NCBI RefSeq assembly: GCF_002931055.1
Contig: NZ_PSXX01000002.1
Location: 310,001 to 374,000, forward strand
Origin: Pseudoclavibacter sp. AY1H1
GTDB taxonomy: Bacteria; Actinomycetota; Actinomycetes; Actinomycetales; Microbacteriaceae
DNA: 64,000 nucleotides
Direction: 5' to 3'
Below the pieces are notes generated by a model. The model was not told the DNA's origin and searched no databases. It saw only the letters and a list, made by a program, of their open reading frames with translations. This document shows, piece after piece, positions 8,253 through 17,343 of the stretch; the first letter of the stretch is position 1, and every line of letters starts with the position of its first letter. Both the position numbers and the translations under genes were made by a program.

Positions 8253-9753
8253 TTCCAACCGTCCGGGCATTGCAGACGCATGATGATGGCGAGAACTTGG
8301 CCCTGACCCCCATGCGCGCGGTGCCCAGCCGGCAGCCGTGGTAATCCATCCAGAAAACAGCGCAACCATGCGCTCGACACTTGACTTGGCGCCGCTAGCA
8401 TGGCGGAATCATCGGACGCCCCTTGTTCTTACCAAGCGCTAAGGCTCAGGGGAGACTGGCAAGCACTCCTGCCTCGGAACGTTGCGTAGCGAGCGTGGCA
8501 ATGTCGTCGCGCGAGAGCGACGAGGGAAAGATCGGGACGTTTGCTTGCACGCACCCCCGATGGTGCGGAGACCGCGACACCAGGTCCCAAAGCGCCGCGA
8601 AGGCAGACCGGAACTACAACCCTCATGGTGTCATGTTCGAGCGGGTGGAGGCGCTCGCCCCTGCTAAGGACCCAAGCGCCTGGCAACAGGCGCACCCCGT
8701 CTTAAGACGCTGGACCATCAGCTGACCTTAGGGCTCTCCGCGACCTGGATACGACGCGCTGTGACCCCAGTACCCACTGTCTCGCTCCTTGTTCTCTACG
8801 TTCTCAGACTTGAACCCGCAGCCCAGCCACGCTACGTTTAACTTGAACGATCGTTCAGGTCTGCCACGCATGTGAGCCAGGTCGCCCGCTGGCAAGCCAG
8901 CGCTGCCCCAGGCAGCAGCAACCGAACCCCACTCGTCAGCGATGAAGCAATAGCCAGAGCACTCAAGCTTTTGAACGCCAGAAGAATTCTGACGCACCCA
9001 CGAAATCGACAGGTGAACCATACTCCCCACAGTGCGGCCCACTCCAAGAATCACGATAAATGGTGCTCCCGTGCGGGCAGTTATGGACGATGCTGAATTG
9101 AAGTGGATTCCACTCCACTTAGTGCGACGCATCCTACACTTCGCCGCACGCAGACACTCGCGCAGACTCAGCACACACGCTAAGACGCAACATGCCACTC
9201 GAACCAACAAACACCTAGCAAGTATCGAATTCCCCGGGTGGCACTACTCACTCGAACAGGCACTCCTACTCTCAGTGGAGCGCTTGGCACTCTTCAGTGG
9301 CAGTGGCCCATAGTATGAAAATCAAGACGAGTAAGACACTGCGAACTCGAGGCGGAATCCCTTCGTCACCATTGGAGCAACCTCTGCACGCACAGCTACT
9401 CGCAACCGATGGGTCAGAAACACCCTCGCGGTAATTAAACAGGATCTAGCTTTCCAGACGGAAAATACGCTTCCCCAACAACCTCGGAGAATTCGGGGGA
9501 ATTCCCCGAGGTTGAGCACCAGCACTAGCGGGCTGGTGCTCAAGCTGACCCGCCTGTGAATACGGCCAGGCGGGTCAGTCTAATCTTCACTTTCCGACAT
9601 CGTTGAAGAAACAGAGAAAAAGAATGGCCCTACAACTGCGTAATTCAACCGACGCATCTTCACACAGCTGGACCTTAGCACTGCTGACTACGGCTCCACA
9701 GAACCACACACACGGAACCCGCTCGCTCCGAAGCCAACACGGATGATCGGCAA
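8253..9753. other. 1.5-kb gene-poor region of the cargo
   Basis: No open frame in either strand shows consistent third-position G/C bias, a ribosome-binding site or a recognisable domain. Composition is noticeably less GC-rich than the chromosome. The only clear structure is a group of three adjacent hairpins at 9482-9577. It may be a decayed gene region. Confidence 0.5.
9482..9577. repeat. Three adjacent perfect or near-perfect hairpins
   Basis: Hairpin 1 is 9482-9511: CCTCGG and GAATTC arms separated by one mismatch, 4-base loop. Hairpin 2 is 9512-9543: 12-bp perfect stem TTGAGCACCAGC, 8-base loop. Hairpin 3 is 9546-9577: 11-bp perfect stem TGACCCGCCTG, 10-base loop. They lie almost end to end, about 175 bases upstream of the large LuxR regulator. 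No T-tract follows any stem. They could be tandem terminators insulating the LuxR module, operator sites, or a recombination or mobile-element end. Confidence 0.7.
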
Positions 9754-12192
9754 ATGACAAGAGAGTCCCGCGCTGGGCGTGAAGCAATGCAAAATGGCCC
9801 TACTCTAGAGCAAGAGATAGTCCGTCGCGCTAGGCTTTCGACAGGGGTCAGAGTCTATGGGGACAGGGGCACGGGAAGGCACCGCATAGCAGTTAAAATT
9901 GCTTCAGCGATATCTGGAGAAAGCAGTACCGTCAAAAAGCCCACGTATCTGCATATTCAGCCAGATACGAGAGGAGCGTTGCACATCCAAGGCTTCCAAA
10001 CGCTGAGCAGGGTGTCGGTGCAAGTTGAGCCCCCGTACAAGGGCCTGCTCGAAGGCATTCGCGGCACAGTTGCCGCAATTAGTAACGACGCACGAATACC
10101 CATTCTTTTTGAGAACATCGATGTTCTCGATCATGGCACTCGCGTGAAGCTGGAAGCTTTTAGAGAAGCAGGCGTCTATCCGATCCACATTTGCCGACAA
10201 AAGAATGGCATTTTAGGCACATTCGAGGATTTACTCTCCATCAACCTCGGCAGAATATCCATGCGGGACATGGAGGCGCATCTTTCGGAAAAACACAACC
10301 TCGTGTTGGCACCGACCTCCCTAGAACATGTTCACCTCAATACTCAAGGGCGTCTGCAGTACGTAGACGACCTGGTCACGTCCCTCGTGGATCAGGGTCT
10401 ACTAGTTTTGGGGTCTACAGCTTCGCACATAATTGAAATGAGCGGTTTCCATCCTGCAAGCCAGACGGTCCAGTGGGCACTAGACAGCCTAAATGAGCAG
10501 GCGCGTCACGCTTTGAGCCTGATTGCGTATCTCCGGGAGGCTCCAGTGGTGACCGCGATTGAAGCCCACGGCGCTGCTGCTGTCGAGCAGCTACTCACTA
10601 CAGGATGGGTTCGGGCCGACGAACACGGAATATTGCGGTTCCCCTGCGAGTTCGAGCGAAGGACAGTGGCAGGGCTCAGCAATGTCGTTCGTCAAGTCGG
10701 CGCAGTCCGTACTGGTCTCGAGAGTTCCATAGTGACAGCGACCATGGCTGCCCAGCTTGTTCAACTCTCTTTGAAAGTCGGACTGAGGCTCCCGAACACT
10801 GTTCTAGAGGATGGGGTCCGCGAGATGTACATCCAAGGGGAATTCTCAATTCTCGCCAGTCTATGCGAAAGAATCGTGTCCGTCTACGGTCAGGGCGATG
10901 ATTCGAAAGAAGCACTAAGTCAACAAATTTCTTATTGCATCGCTGCATCATGTCGAGCCGTGGGGATGAAAACAACCGCCAGTCGACTGGCCAAAGGGTT
11001 AAATCCAGAGAACATAGACGTTCATTCTGAGCTTCTGTCAAACTGGTTGGATTCGAGCAATTTCGAAGCACCTCGAGTGTCGGCCGTGAAAAGCACCCTC
11101 GACTCGGAACCAAACGATGAGGTCGTGGCGGATGGATATACGATTTATCGCCAGGCAAAGGAGTATTTCTTTACTGGCAGGTTCGATGAATCCTTCAATA
11201 GTGCGCAGCGCGCGCTTAAATTAACCAAATATACATCGACTCATGCGCTTCAACCCGATCTCGAGTATCTAATGGCATCGATCGAGGTCTTGCGCGGACG
11301 TTCACACAGTGCACTCAGGAGAGTCGGCTCCCTGGTCCTGCGTTCTCGACTCTCCGGAACGCACACGGGACTCCGATTCCGGTCCTTGCAGATTCTTATC
11401 CTGCTCGCAAAGTTGCGCGTGTCCGAGGCACGCACAGTGCTCGAGTGCTCGCGTCGGGAATGCGAAGCTCAAGTGTGCAGGCCAGAGCCCCCTGATCTGT
11501 ATCAAATCTGCGAAATATTCATCGAGACAGTCGATGGTGAAATGACTAACGAGGAGGCGCTTACAGCCCTGTCATCGGTGAGCACCGATTCAACATTCTC
11601 AGGTCTCATCTCATCGTTTGTCCAGCACCTACTCTCCGACGGTGGTGCTGTGGATGCCCTGAAGCACGCCGTTGAAATTTGTCGCGAAATCCCATGGGTC
11701 CGTGATTCCTTGCCTGAATCTGTAAGAGATACCGTGTACATCAGTGAAGCAGGCAAGCTGCTGACCGAACAGGCTCGGGAATCGTCGAGAGCGAGGATAT
11801 TTCCCCAGACCCTGCTGGAGACGATGGCTCTTTGTGGCTATTGCTCGCTGGCAGGCGGTGTCGCCAAAACAGCCAATTTCGACCTAATGCGCAACAGAAT
11901 CGCAGAAATTGATTCGCGCACCTTAGGTAGTGCTGAAGATCCCGAGATGGATTCACTTAATCTATTGCGACAAAGGCTCCCACCGCGGCAGGTGGAAATC
12001 GCTCATCTGGCTTCCGCAGGCCTGACGAATCGTGAGATTTCTGATCGACTCGGACTCACAGTTCGGACTGTTGAGAACAACCTGTACCGCGCCTTCAGAG
12101 CTCTAGGTATCCGTTCTCGTGTCGAGATCAAAACGCTTCTCACATACGCGGAGCGCCCAGCTCCCCAAATCGACGAGTACCACAATCCTTAA
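9754..12192 (+). CDS. Large LuxR-family transcriptional regulator with degenerate P-loop domain
   Basis: An 812-residue regulator. A LuxR/GerE helix-turn-helix closes the protein (about 740-800: RQVEIAHLASAGLTNREISD followed by RLGLTVRTVENNLYRAF). Near residue 36 the sequence GDRGTGRHRIAVK resembles a Walker A loop in which the Lys-Thr/Ser is replaced by Arg-His, so nucleotide binding is doubtful. The middle is helical and tetratricopeptide-like (FTGRFDESFNSAQRALKL), as in LAL/MalT-type regulators. The start could be ATG 9754 or ATG 9787. Genes for two exported proteins follow in the same orientation and are candidate targets. Codon use is less GC-biased than in the core genes, suggesting transfer. 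Confidence 0.7.
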   Translation: MTRESRAGREAMQNGPTLEQEIVRRARLSTGVRVYGDRGTGRHRIAVKIASAISGESSTVKKPTYLHIQPDTRGALHIQGFQTLSRVSVQVEPPYKGLLEGIRGTVAAISNDARIPILFENIDVLDHGTRVKLEAFREAGVYPIHICRQKNGILGTFEDLLSINLGRISMRDMEAHLSEKHNLVLAPTSLEHVHLNTQGRLQYVDDLVTSLVDQGLLVLGSTASHIIEMSGFHPASQTVQWALDSLNEQARHALSLIAYLREAPVVTAIEAHGAAAVEQLLTTGWVRADEHGILRFPCEFERRTVAGLSNVVRQVGAVRTGLESSIVTATMAAQLVQLSLKVGLRLPNTVLEDGVREMYIQGEFSILASLCERIVSVYGQGDDSKEALSQQISYCIAASCRAVGMKTTASRLAKGLNPENIDVHSELLSNWLDSSNFEAPRVSAVKSTLDSEPNDEVVADGYTIYRQAKEYFFTGRFDESFNSAQRALKLTKYTSTHALQPDLEYLMASIEVLRGRSHSALRRVGSLVLRSRLSGTHTGLRFRSLQILILLAKLRVSEARTVLECSRRECEAQVCRPEPPDLYQICEIFIETVDGEMTNEEALTALSSVSTDSTFSGLISSFVQHLLSDGGAVDALKHAVEICREIPWVRDSLPESVRDTVYISEAGKLLTEQARESSRARIFPQTLLETMALCGYCSLAGGVAKTANFDLMRNRIAEIDSRTLGSAEDPEMDSLNLLRQRLPPRQVEIAHLASAGLTNREISDRLGLTVRTVENNLYRAFRALGIRSRVEIKTLLTYAERPAPQIDEYHNP

Positions 12193-12687
12193 AGGTTGCA
12201 GGCAGAATCGATTAAGCAGAGCATCGCTAGCCCCGATAGGACAACTAATCACGGTGGAGAGGGCTTGAGTGGTTTAGGCCCAAGGCCCTCATCCTTCGAT
12301 GAGGACTGCAACACAGTGTGACAGGGGTATTCGTAGATCGCACAGCTCTGCACAAGAAGCCCCCCAGCGTACCTATTTGAGTCTTCACCGTAGGACTTAG
12401 GAGGACCCCCAGAGTCTCGAAGCCCCGCCGCACGCAAGGCCCTACGAGCGAGAAGAACCGGGGTTTGAGACATGCGTTTAAGTCCTTGCTCGACGCCGCT
12501 TGCCCCAGCCGAGCTCGTGACACATCCGCGTGGACTACTCATCCGGCAGCCGTTCATTACTCTGCGGCCAATAACAGGCACTCAAATGACGTATTCAAGC
12601 ACTTCTAGCAGTTCCAGCGCACCTAGTGTTTAATCACACAGCGAATGCAAGAGGCAGTCGTTGTGCACTATCGAAAGAGGAGTACTT
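12193..12687. other. Intergenic region between LuxR regulator and exported-protein genes
   Basis: About 500 bases without a supportable gene. An imperfect dyad (GAGGGCTT ... AAGGCCCTC, about 12261-12291) after the LuxR stop may act as a terminator. The promoter of the exported-protein gene presumably lies in the right half. Confidence 0.4.
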
Positions 12688-13191
12688 ATGTCTAAGACAA
12701 GTAAGGTTGTTGGCGGATTCGTTACTGGCCTCATGGCTCTGTCCGTTGTTTTTGCGGGTGCTACGGCAGCTCAGGCTGCCACCCCACGCCCTGAGATTGC
12801 AGTTTCCACGTCTACAGGCGTCGGTGACCGCGGGTTCGTCGTGCAGAACGATGGCAACACGACCATTCCTGCGGGAACACAGTTCAAGTTCCACTCCAAC
12901 AAGGCGCTAAGCGTGGGTCTGTTCGGTGACCAGCAGTTGAATGAAGATTGGAACATCGCTCTCGCCGGCTCTGGCTACGACGCGACTGTCATCCTCTATG
13001 AGCCTCTCCTGCCGGGTCAGTCCAAGAAGTTCCTGCTTTCAACCGTTGAGGTCTCGGCGTTCTCGCAGTACTCGCTTGAGCTGAGCGACCCCGACACGGC
13101 ACTCATCGACACCAACTACTACAACAACAAGGCAGGCATGCGCTGCACCGTTGTCGTGTTCGGCCTTCCGGCCTGCAGCGCAACTCGCTAA
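12688..13191 (+). CDS. Small secreted protein with Sec signal peptide
   Basis: A 167-residue protein. ATG 12688 has AAAGAGGAG eight bases upstream, a strong ribosome-binding site, so the upstream in-frame TTG is rejected. Residues 1-31 form a classic Sec signal: MSKTSK basic region, hydrophobic VGGFVTGLMALSVVFAGATA, then AQA-A cleavage. The mature part looks all-beta (GFVVQNDGNTTIPAGTQFKF resembles an immunoglobulin-like or CARDB fold) and ends with two Cys (MRCTVVVFGLPACSATR) that could pair. Function is unknown. It is followed 18 bases later by another exported protein, likely cotranscribed, and preceded by the large LuxR regulator. Confidence 0.75.
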   Translation: MSKTSKVVGGFVTGLMALSVVFAGATAAQAATPRPEIAVSTSTGVGDRGFVVQNDGNTTIPAGTQFKFHSNKALSVGLFGDQQLNEDWNIALAGSGYDATVILYEPLLPGQSKKFLLSTVEVSAFSQYSLELSDPDTALIDTNYYNNKAGMRCTVVVFGLPACSATR

Positions 13192-13209
13192 CTATAGAAA
13201 GAGCACCCA

Positions 13210-13785
13210 TTGGGATCTCATGAAGCAGAGCCATTAGGACCGAATCGCCCGAAGCGGCGCCAAGTTCTCACTGGAATTGCATGGTCGATTCCGGTTATAT
13301 CCGTAGTGGCGGTAGCACCCTTAGCTTCTGCCTCACAGGAAGAACCGGAAAACCCTTTCGTTCTTGAGGGCGGACCATGGATCGATGAGCGTGCCAGCGA
13401 TGGTTGGATCGCGCAGGGTATCGTGTTCAATATGCGGGACTCTTCGGGAAATCCAGTCGTAAATGAGCCAGTACGTTTCTACTTGGAGTCAGACAACGGT
13501 CCATTCTTCCTGGTGGATGACGAGTCCTACGATGAGAACACGGCAGTGGCGAACCAGGACGGTCAACGTCGCGACCGAGAACTCTCGACGGACTCAAACG
13601 GTCAAATCCGCTTCAATGGTGAGGGCGTGAACTCGTTCCAAACCGGCTGGATCAGAAAAGGCCAATCGTCTGCGAATGAGACCAGTTCAACGCTCTACGC
13701 TGTCGACCCGAACTCAGGTAGGGTGTTGGCGAGCGTTGTATTGCGTCTCGGTGGCCAAGACCGAGGCATCAAGCCGGGGCGTTAA
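13210..13785 (+). CDS. Exported protein with Tat-like RR...AWSIPVI signal
   Basis: A 191-residue protein starting at TTG 13210 (AAAGAG upstream). Residues 15-43 carry a twin-arginine-type signal: KRRQVLTGIAWSIPVISVVA followed by APLASAS. The same signal pattern (RR-x3-G-x-AWSIPVI-x3-A-x-P-x-A-x-AS) recurs in the exported protein at 24511-25182, so both probably follow the same export route. The mature region is acidic, rich in Asn, Asp and Gln, and contains a bacterial-Ig-like segment (MRDSSGNPVVNEPVRFYLES...TDSNGQIRFNGEG), typical of big_1-like adhesive domains. It forms a likely two-gene unit with 12688-13191. The role is unknown; a surface or secreted structural protein is inferred. Confidence 0.65.
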   Translation: MGSHEAEPLGPNRPKRRQVLTGIAWSIPVISVVAVAPLASASQEEPENPFVLEGGPWIDERASDGWIAQGIVFNMRDSSGNPVVNEPVRFYLESDNGPFFLVDDESYDENTAVANQDGQRRDRELSTDSNGQIRFNGEGVNSFQTGWIRKGQSSANETSSTLYAVDPNSGRVLASVVLRLGGQDRGIKPGR

Positions 13786-14168
13786 ACGTCATCTTCTCTC
13801 ATCAGGTTCTCCTATTGGAACGTTTCTTCTTCGGGGAGCATGGTGCCCGAGCATGGAATGTGACCATAAGAGTCGGCCATTCCGTGTAAGCTAGAGGCGT
13901 TACTGGGGGAACTTCGAGTGCTTCTCAGTAGCTTTCGTAGGGTTATTGAGAACAGGTGTCAGTTCTGGGGAGTCTGACACCGCCGTGGGATCTGACTGGT
14001 TTTTGACGAGTTAGATTCCACGGTTTCTCTGTTTCATGGAGCATGGGGCGGATCTGTTCGTTAGTGCGGCACTTTGCGGAAGAGTGGTCTGTCGGGCACG
14101 CGTCAGGCACCGTAGCCTGGCCCTCATTTGCAACAGTCGTTGTCGTACACGATGAGAAAGGAAGGCAC
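13786..14168. other. Intergenic, nothing recognised
   Basis: About 380 bases. It includes a dyad around 13957-13983 (GTGTCAGttctgGGGAGTCTGACAC, outer arms GTGTCAG/CTGACAC) that could terminate the exported-protein unit. No gene was found. Confidence 0.45.
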
Positions 14169-14480
14169 ATGACCTATCCATATCCCGTTATGCCGGACCC
14201 AGCGCTTCGAGCAGCCAACATAATCCTTGACACTGTCGTTGGTCAGACACCTGCAGCATCTGATGAAACAAACCGACGAGCATACGAGATTGCCACGGAA
14301 CTACTCGGAGGACCGCATGCTGTCTCGTCGGCCAATATCGAAGTTCTCGACTTTTTCGGGGCCGCTGTAGTATGCAATGCATGGCTCGCTCACCAGCTAG
14401 CCGGGTATCAGCATGAGGATCTACCCGGCGTGATCAGCCAGCTTCGGGACTTCCTGCGCTCCGTGAGCGCCGCCGACTAA
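14169..14480 (+). CDS. Hypothetical protein, 103 residues
   Basis: ATG 14169 follows GAAAGGAAGG, a good ribosome-binding site, so the upstream in-frame codons are not used. The product is a soluble, mainly helical protein with no signal peptide, no membrane segment and no Cys motif beyond a single Cys. It starts MTYPYPVMPDPALRAANIIL and contains AAVVCNAWLAHQLAGYQHED. No family is recognised. It lies between the exported-protein pair and the DsbA-like lipoprotein in the same orientation, but gaps of about 380 bases on each side argue against an operon. Confidence 0.55.
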   Translation: MTYPYPVMPDPALRAANIILDTVVGQTPAASDETNRRAYEIATELLGGPHAVSSANIEVLDFFGAAVVCNAWLAHQLAGYQHEDLPGVISQLRDFLRSVSAAD

Positions 14481-14850
14481 AATGTTGCTGACTCGATCCA
14501 CCCCGGCACTGTTGGGTTCTTAGCCCGTACTAGGATTCAAAAGGAGTTAGAAATATGCTCCCGCACTTGCCCTTCACACCTGTTCTGCACCATTGAGATG
14601 ACGTCGTCACGTGGCAATCAGCGGCCGCCGCAGACCAAGCTGGTTTATGCCACGTCTAAACAGGCGCAATCTCCGCGTTAACGCTGCCCTTCGTGGGCCC
14701 CTTGCAGCGACGCACAATTTGCCTATCGGCGATTGCGGCCGACCATACTTGGGTAGTAGGTCTGAAATTCGAACATCGCTCCGTCATCTTGAAGATCGCC
14801 TGCAAAGTTGACTTTCTCCCCAAAGACAGCAACACCCTCCCTGTGGATAG
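14481..14850. other. Intergenic, nothing recognised
   Basis: About 370 bases of moderate GC. AAAGGAGTTAGAAATATG at 14539-14556 looks like a ribosome-binding site and ATG, but the frame it opens ends within 15 codons at TGA 14596. It could encode a short peptide or be a decayed gene start. Confidence 0.4.
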
Positions 14851-15546
14851 ATGGAAAATTACATGATGAACTCAAGACACAAATTGACAATCGCTGCAAC
14901 AATCCTGAGCTTGACCTTTCTGGTTTCGTGCTCGTCATCAAACTCTGACGCAGAGCTGACCAGTACTGACGGCAACGAGCGGATCAATGAGATAGCCCTG
15001 TTCGGTGACAGTCCGGCGACGTTGAGTCCGTCGATTGATGCTCCCGTAACGCTCGTGGAATTCGCTGATTACCAGTGTCCTCCTTGTGAAATGGTCTCCG
15101 AAGAGATGCTGGAGATGGCGCAGACTTACCCGGATGATCTGAGCGTGGTTATCAGGAACTTCCCCCTAAGTGAGATTCACCCAAACGCTCTGAGCGCGGC
15201 TAAAGCCGCCGAAGCCGCGCGGGCACAAGGTGAGTTCCGAGACATGTACAAGTCCCTATTTGAAGGGCAGGAGGTCTGGTCCGATCTGACCGCCGACCAG
15301 GCGGAGGAGATCTTCGAGGGATACGCCCTGGATCTGGGCTTGGACGTCGATAGGTTCCGTTCGGACTTTGCGAGCGCGAGCACGTCTGCCCTGATCGAAA
15401 GCGATATGGCCGACGGTTCGGAACTGGGAGTTGGTGGAACACCCACCCTATTCCTTGACGGCGAAAGGGTGAATCTTACGAGTATCGATGAGTTGGCTGT
15501 CATTGTTGATGCTGCCGTTCAGCGGTCTCGCAACGGCACTAAGTAG
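14851..15546 (+). CDS. DsbA-like thioredoxin-fold lipoprotein
   Basis: About 230 residues. The N-terminus is a lipoprotein signal: basic MNSRHK, hydrophobic LTIAATILSLTFLVS and lipobox LVSC, so it would be lipid-anchored outside the membrane. The mature domain has VTLVEFADYQCPPCEMVSEE, a thioredoxin/DsbA active site with CPPC in place of the usual CPHC/CPYC. Helical insertions (LFEGQEVWSDLTADQAEEIF) and a cis-proline loop (GVGGTPTLFLDGERV) complete the DSBA-like fold. It likely forms or isomerises disulfides in exported proteins; the Cys-containing exported protein at 12688-13191 is a possible substrate. The start is uncertain among ATG 14851, 14863 and 14866. Confidence 0.8.
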   Translation: MENYMMNSRHKLTIAATILSLTFLVSCSSSNSDAELTSTDGNERINEIALFGDSPATLSPSIDAPVTLVEFADYQCPPCEMVSEEMLEMAQTYPDDLSVVIRNFPLSEIHPNALSAAKAAEAARAQGEFRDMYKSLFEGQEVWSDLTADQAEEIFEGYALDLGLDVDRFRSDFASASTSALIESDMADGSELGVGGTPTLFLDGERVNLTSIDELAVIVDAAVQRSRNGTK

Positions 15547-16451
15547 GGAGCAATATGACCGGCGCTCTCTCTACGCCCGGTCTCGAAGCGAGTCTTTGAG
15601 TATGGTGGCCACGCTGCACTGGGCGTGATTCCCAACTCTTCCGTTGGTACTCTGCGCCCGCGTTGACCGAGCCTGGTATGCACATCAGCAATACAGCACA
15701 GTACGATTAGTGACAGCCTAGCGATAGCTCCGGGTCTTCGGCGAGGATTCTCTCTATGTACGCAGCGGGTGTCAGAAACCGGTCGAATAGCGGCACTTGA
15801 AAGCCGCTACAGACGCCCGAACTTCCATGGGTAGTTCGACACAAACACCGGATGGTTATCTACATCCGCGAGGCCATCGTGCATCAGTAGCATCTTGCGT
15901 ACTAGGACTAGTGTTGCCTCGTGAAAATCTCGTTCAAACAAATTTGGCGTTGAGGATGAAAGGGACAGGATGCACTAGCACGCGCTCGTCGATCCGGGTC
16001 GCACTTGCTCGCCGTTACCTGCGATGGCAGAAACGACGGTGGATTGATCTGCGACTGAGGTGGTGATGGCAGGTGCGTCCTCCGAGAAACGTCGAGGTGT
16101 CCTTCCTGCCAAAAACCGCGATCTCGATTCTGCATGCACACTTTTCGAGGCCCGCGCCGCTCCGTTGGTCTCGACTGCCGACGAGATGGTTTGCGTCTTG
16201 ATACTCGGGCGCTTAGAGAAGACTCACCGTGCAGAGCCGGTTGACGCTCCCAGCGCTTTCAAGGCCCGGCCGTCCGAATGCACCGGACTTGCCGGGGGGT
16301 GAATTTACGCCCATAGCCGTGTCGACCGACCACAGCGACACTCCGCAAGCCGATTGATACTAGCGGCGTGGTGCGTGCCTGGTTTGCGACTTGTCCTGTT
16401 CCCGCCGCGAGGCGGCAACCGATCGGATATGTCTCAGGCCACTCACGCCGC
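15547..16451. other. 0.9-kb gap without a supportable gene
   Basis: Open frames on both strands are short, lack bias and lack ribosome-binding sites. It separates the exported-protein/lipoprotein region from the siderophore operon and may mark a cargo junction. No repeats or insertion-sequence ends were recognised. Confidence 0.45.
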
Positions 16452-17198
16452 CTACGTGGTCGAGCGGCCGAGAACACTCTGTAGATCAGCCTCTGACAAC
16501 TCACGCTCAAGCGCCTTCATCAGGCCGGAACGTGTGAGATAGCCGCTCCCGCGCGCTACCTGGGCCAGCGGCTCACTGCCCCGGAGGCGTGCGATCGCTA
16601 TGTTCAGCCGCGCCAACGAACGCCAGCGCTGGAAAGATAGACCCGTCTCCTCGAGAAAAACCCGTTGAATCTGGCGCACACTGATTTGCTCCGCCGTGGC
16701 CAGCTCGGCGAGTGTGCGCCCGGACGCAGCGGCCGCGCGGGCGATCCGCGCCGCCGTTGGGTGTCGCGGCAGCACGAGGACGAAGTGCGAGGCGACGAGT
16801 CCCTGCAGTGTGCGCCCGAGTGCCTCTCGCAACGGAATCACCTGGTCGCGCGTCTGGGGCGCCACGCCCAGGATCGTCATCATGAGTGTGCTGACCGCGG
16901 GTACAACCCCAAGCTTCAACACGGGCACAGGCGGTCCGTGTTCCGCATCGAGGAAGGGGCCGAGCACTAGGCTTCCCTCTCCGTATCTCGCAGCGTGGGG
17001 AACTCCAGCGGCTAGCCAGACTGACTCCTGCGCCCGGAGCGTCATGGAGACTTCGTCCACGGTGAGGTGCGCAATACCCACGGCGACGTAAATCAGATGC
17101 GGAACGTCGTGCGCATGGGTCGGATGGCCGAGAAATCGGATCACATGCTTCGGTTCGAGGTGCTGCAACCGCACGGTCGAGTCGTTCACGTTGCGCAC
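16452..17198 (-). CDS. AraC-family regulator, divergent from siderophore uptake operon
   Basis: A 248-residue regulator. The N-terminal half is a cupin-like sensing domain (PTHAHDVPHLIYVAVGIAHL with the HxH-type start, then VWLAAGVPHAARYG). The C-terminal 100 residues form the AraC double helix-turn-helix: TLAELATAEQISVRQIQRVF then LEETGLSFQRWRSLARLNIA, and VARGSGYLTRSGLMKAL. The second motif is less typical (SGYLTRSG instead of GYSSSS.F). It is divergently transcribed from the iron-uptake operon with a 145-base intergenic region holding an iron-box, so it probably activates that operon in response to the siderophore. Confidence 0.8.
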   Translation of the reverse strand: MRNVNDSTVRLQHLEPKHVIRFLGHPTHAHDVPHLIYVAVGIAHLTVDEVSMTLRAQESVWLAAGVPHAARYGEGSLVLGPFLDAEHGPPVPVLKLGVVPAVSTLMMTILGVAPQTRDQVIPLREALGRTLQGLVASHFVLVLPRHPTAARIARAAAASGRTLAELATAEQISVRQIQRVFLEETGLSFQRWRSLARLNIAIARLRGSEPLAQVARGSGYLTRSGLMKALERELSEADLQSVLGRSTT

Positions 17199-17270
17199 CT
17201 GTCCTGACGTCGCCTGTCACCGATGTCGCACCGGTCACAGATCCATGTCGCCTCCGGATCACAGACGCCC

Positions 17271-17289
17271 ATAACTAAGCCTACCCTTA
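17271..17289. promoter_or_regulatory. DtxR/IdeR-type iron box
   Basis: ATAACTAAGCCTACCCTTA matches the palindromic DtxR/IdeR consensus TWAGGTWAGSCTWACCTWA at 15 of 19 positions when W positions are counted. It lies between the AraC regulator and the siderophore-binding lipoprotein, 55 bases upstream of the latter. Repression by an Fe(II)-bound DtxR-family regulator under iron sufficiency is inferred; the repressor gene is not in the window. Confidence 0.55.
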
Positions 17290-17343
17290 CCAGGGTTCAT
17301 ATTCCTAGCGGCGCCAAACGTCGCCCGACCTTAGGTGGCATAC

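Noticed and set aside
8728-9210. 160-codon minus-strand frame in the gene-poor region
   Set aside because: No ribosome-binding site, no codon bias, composition not protein-like.
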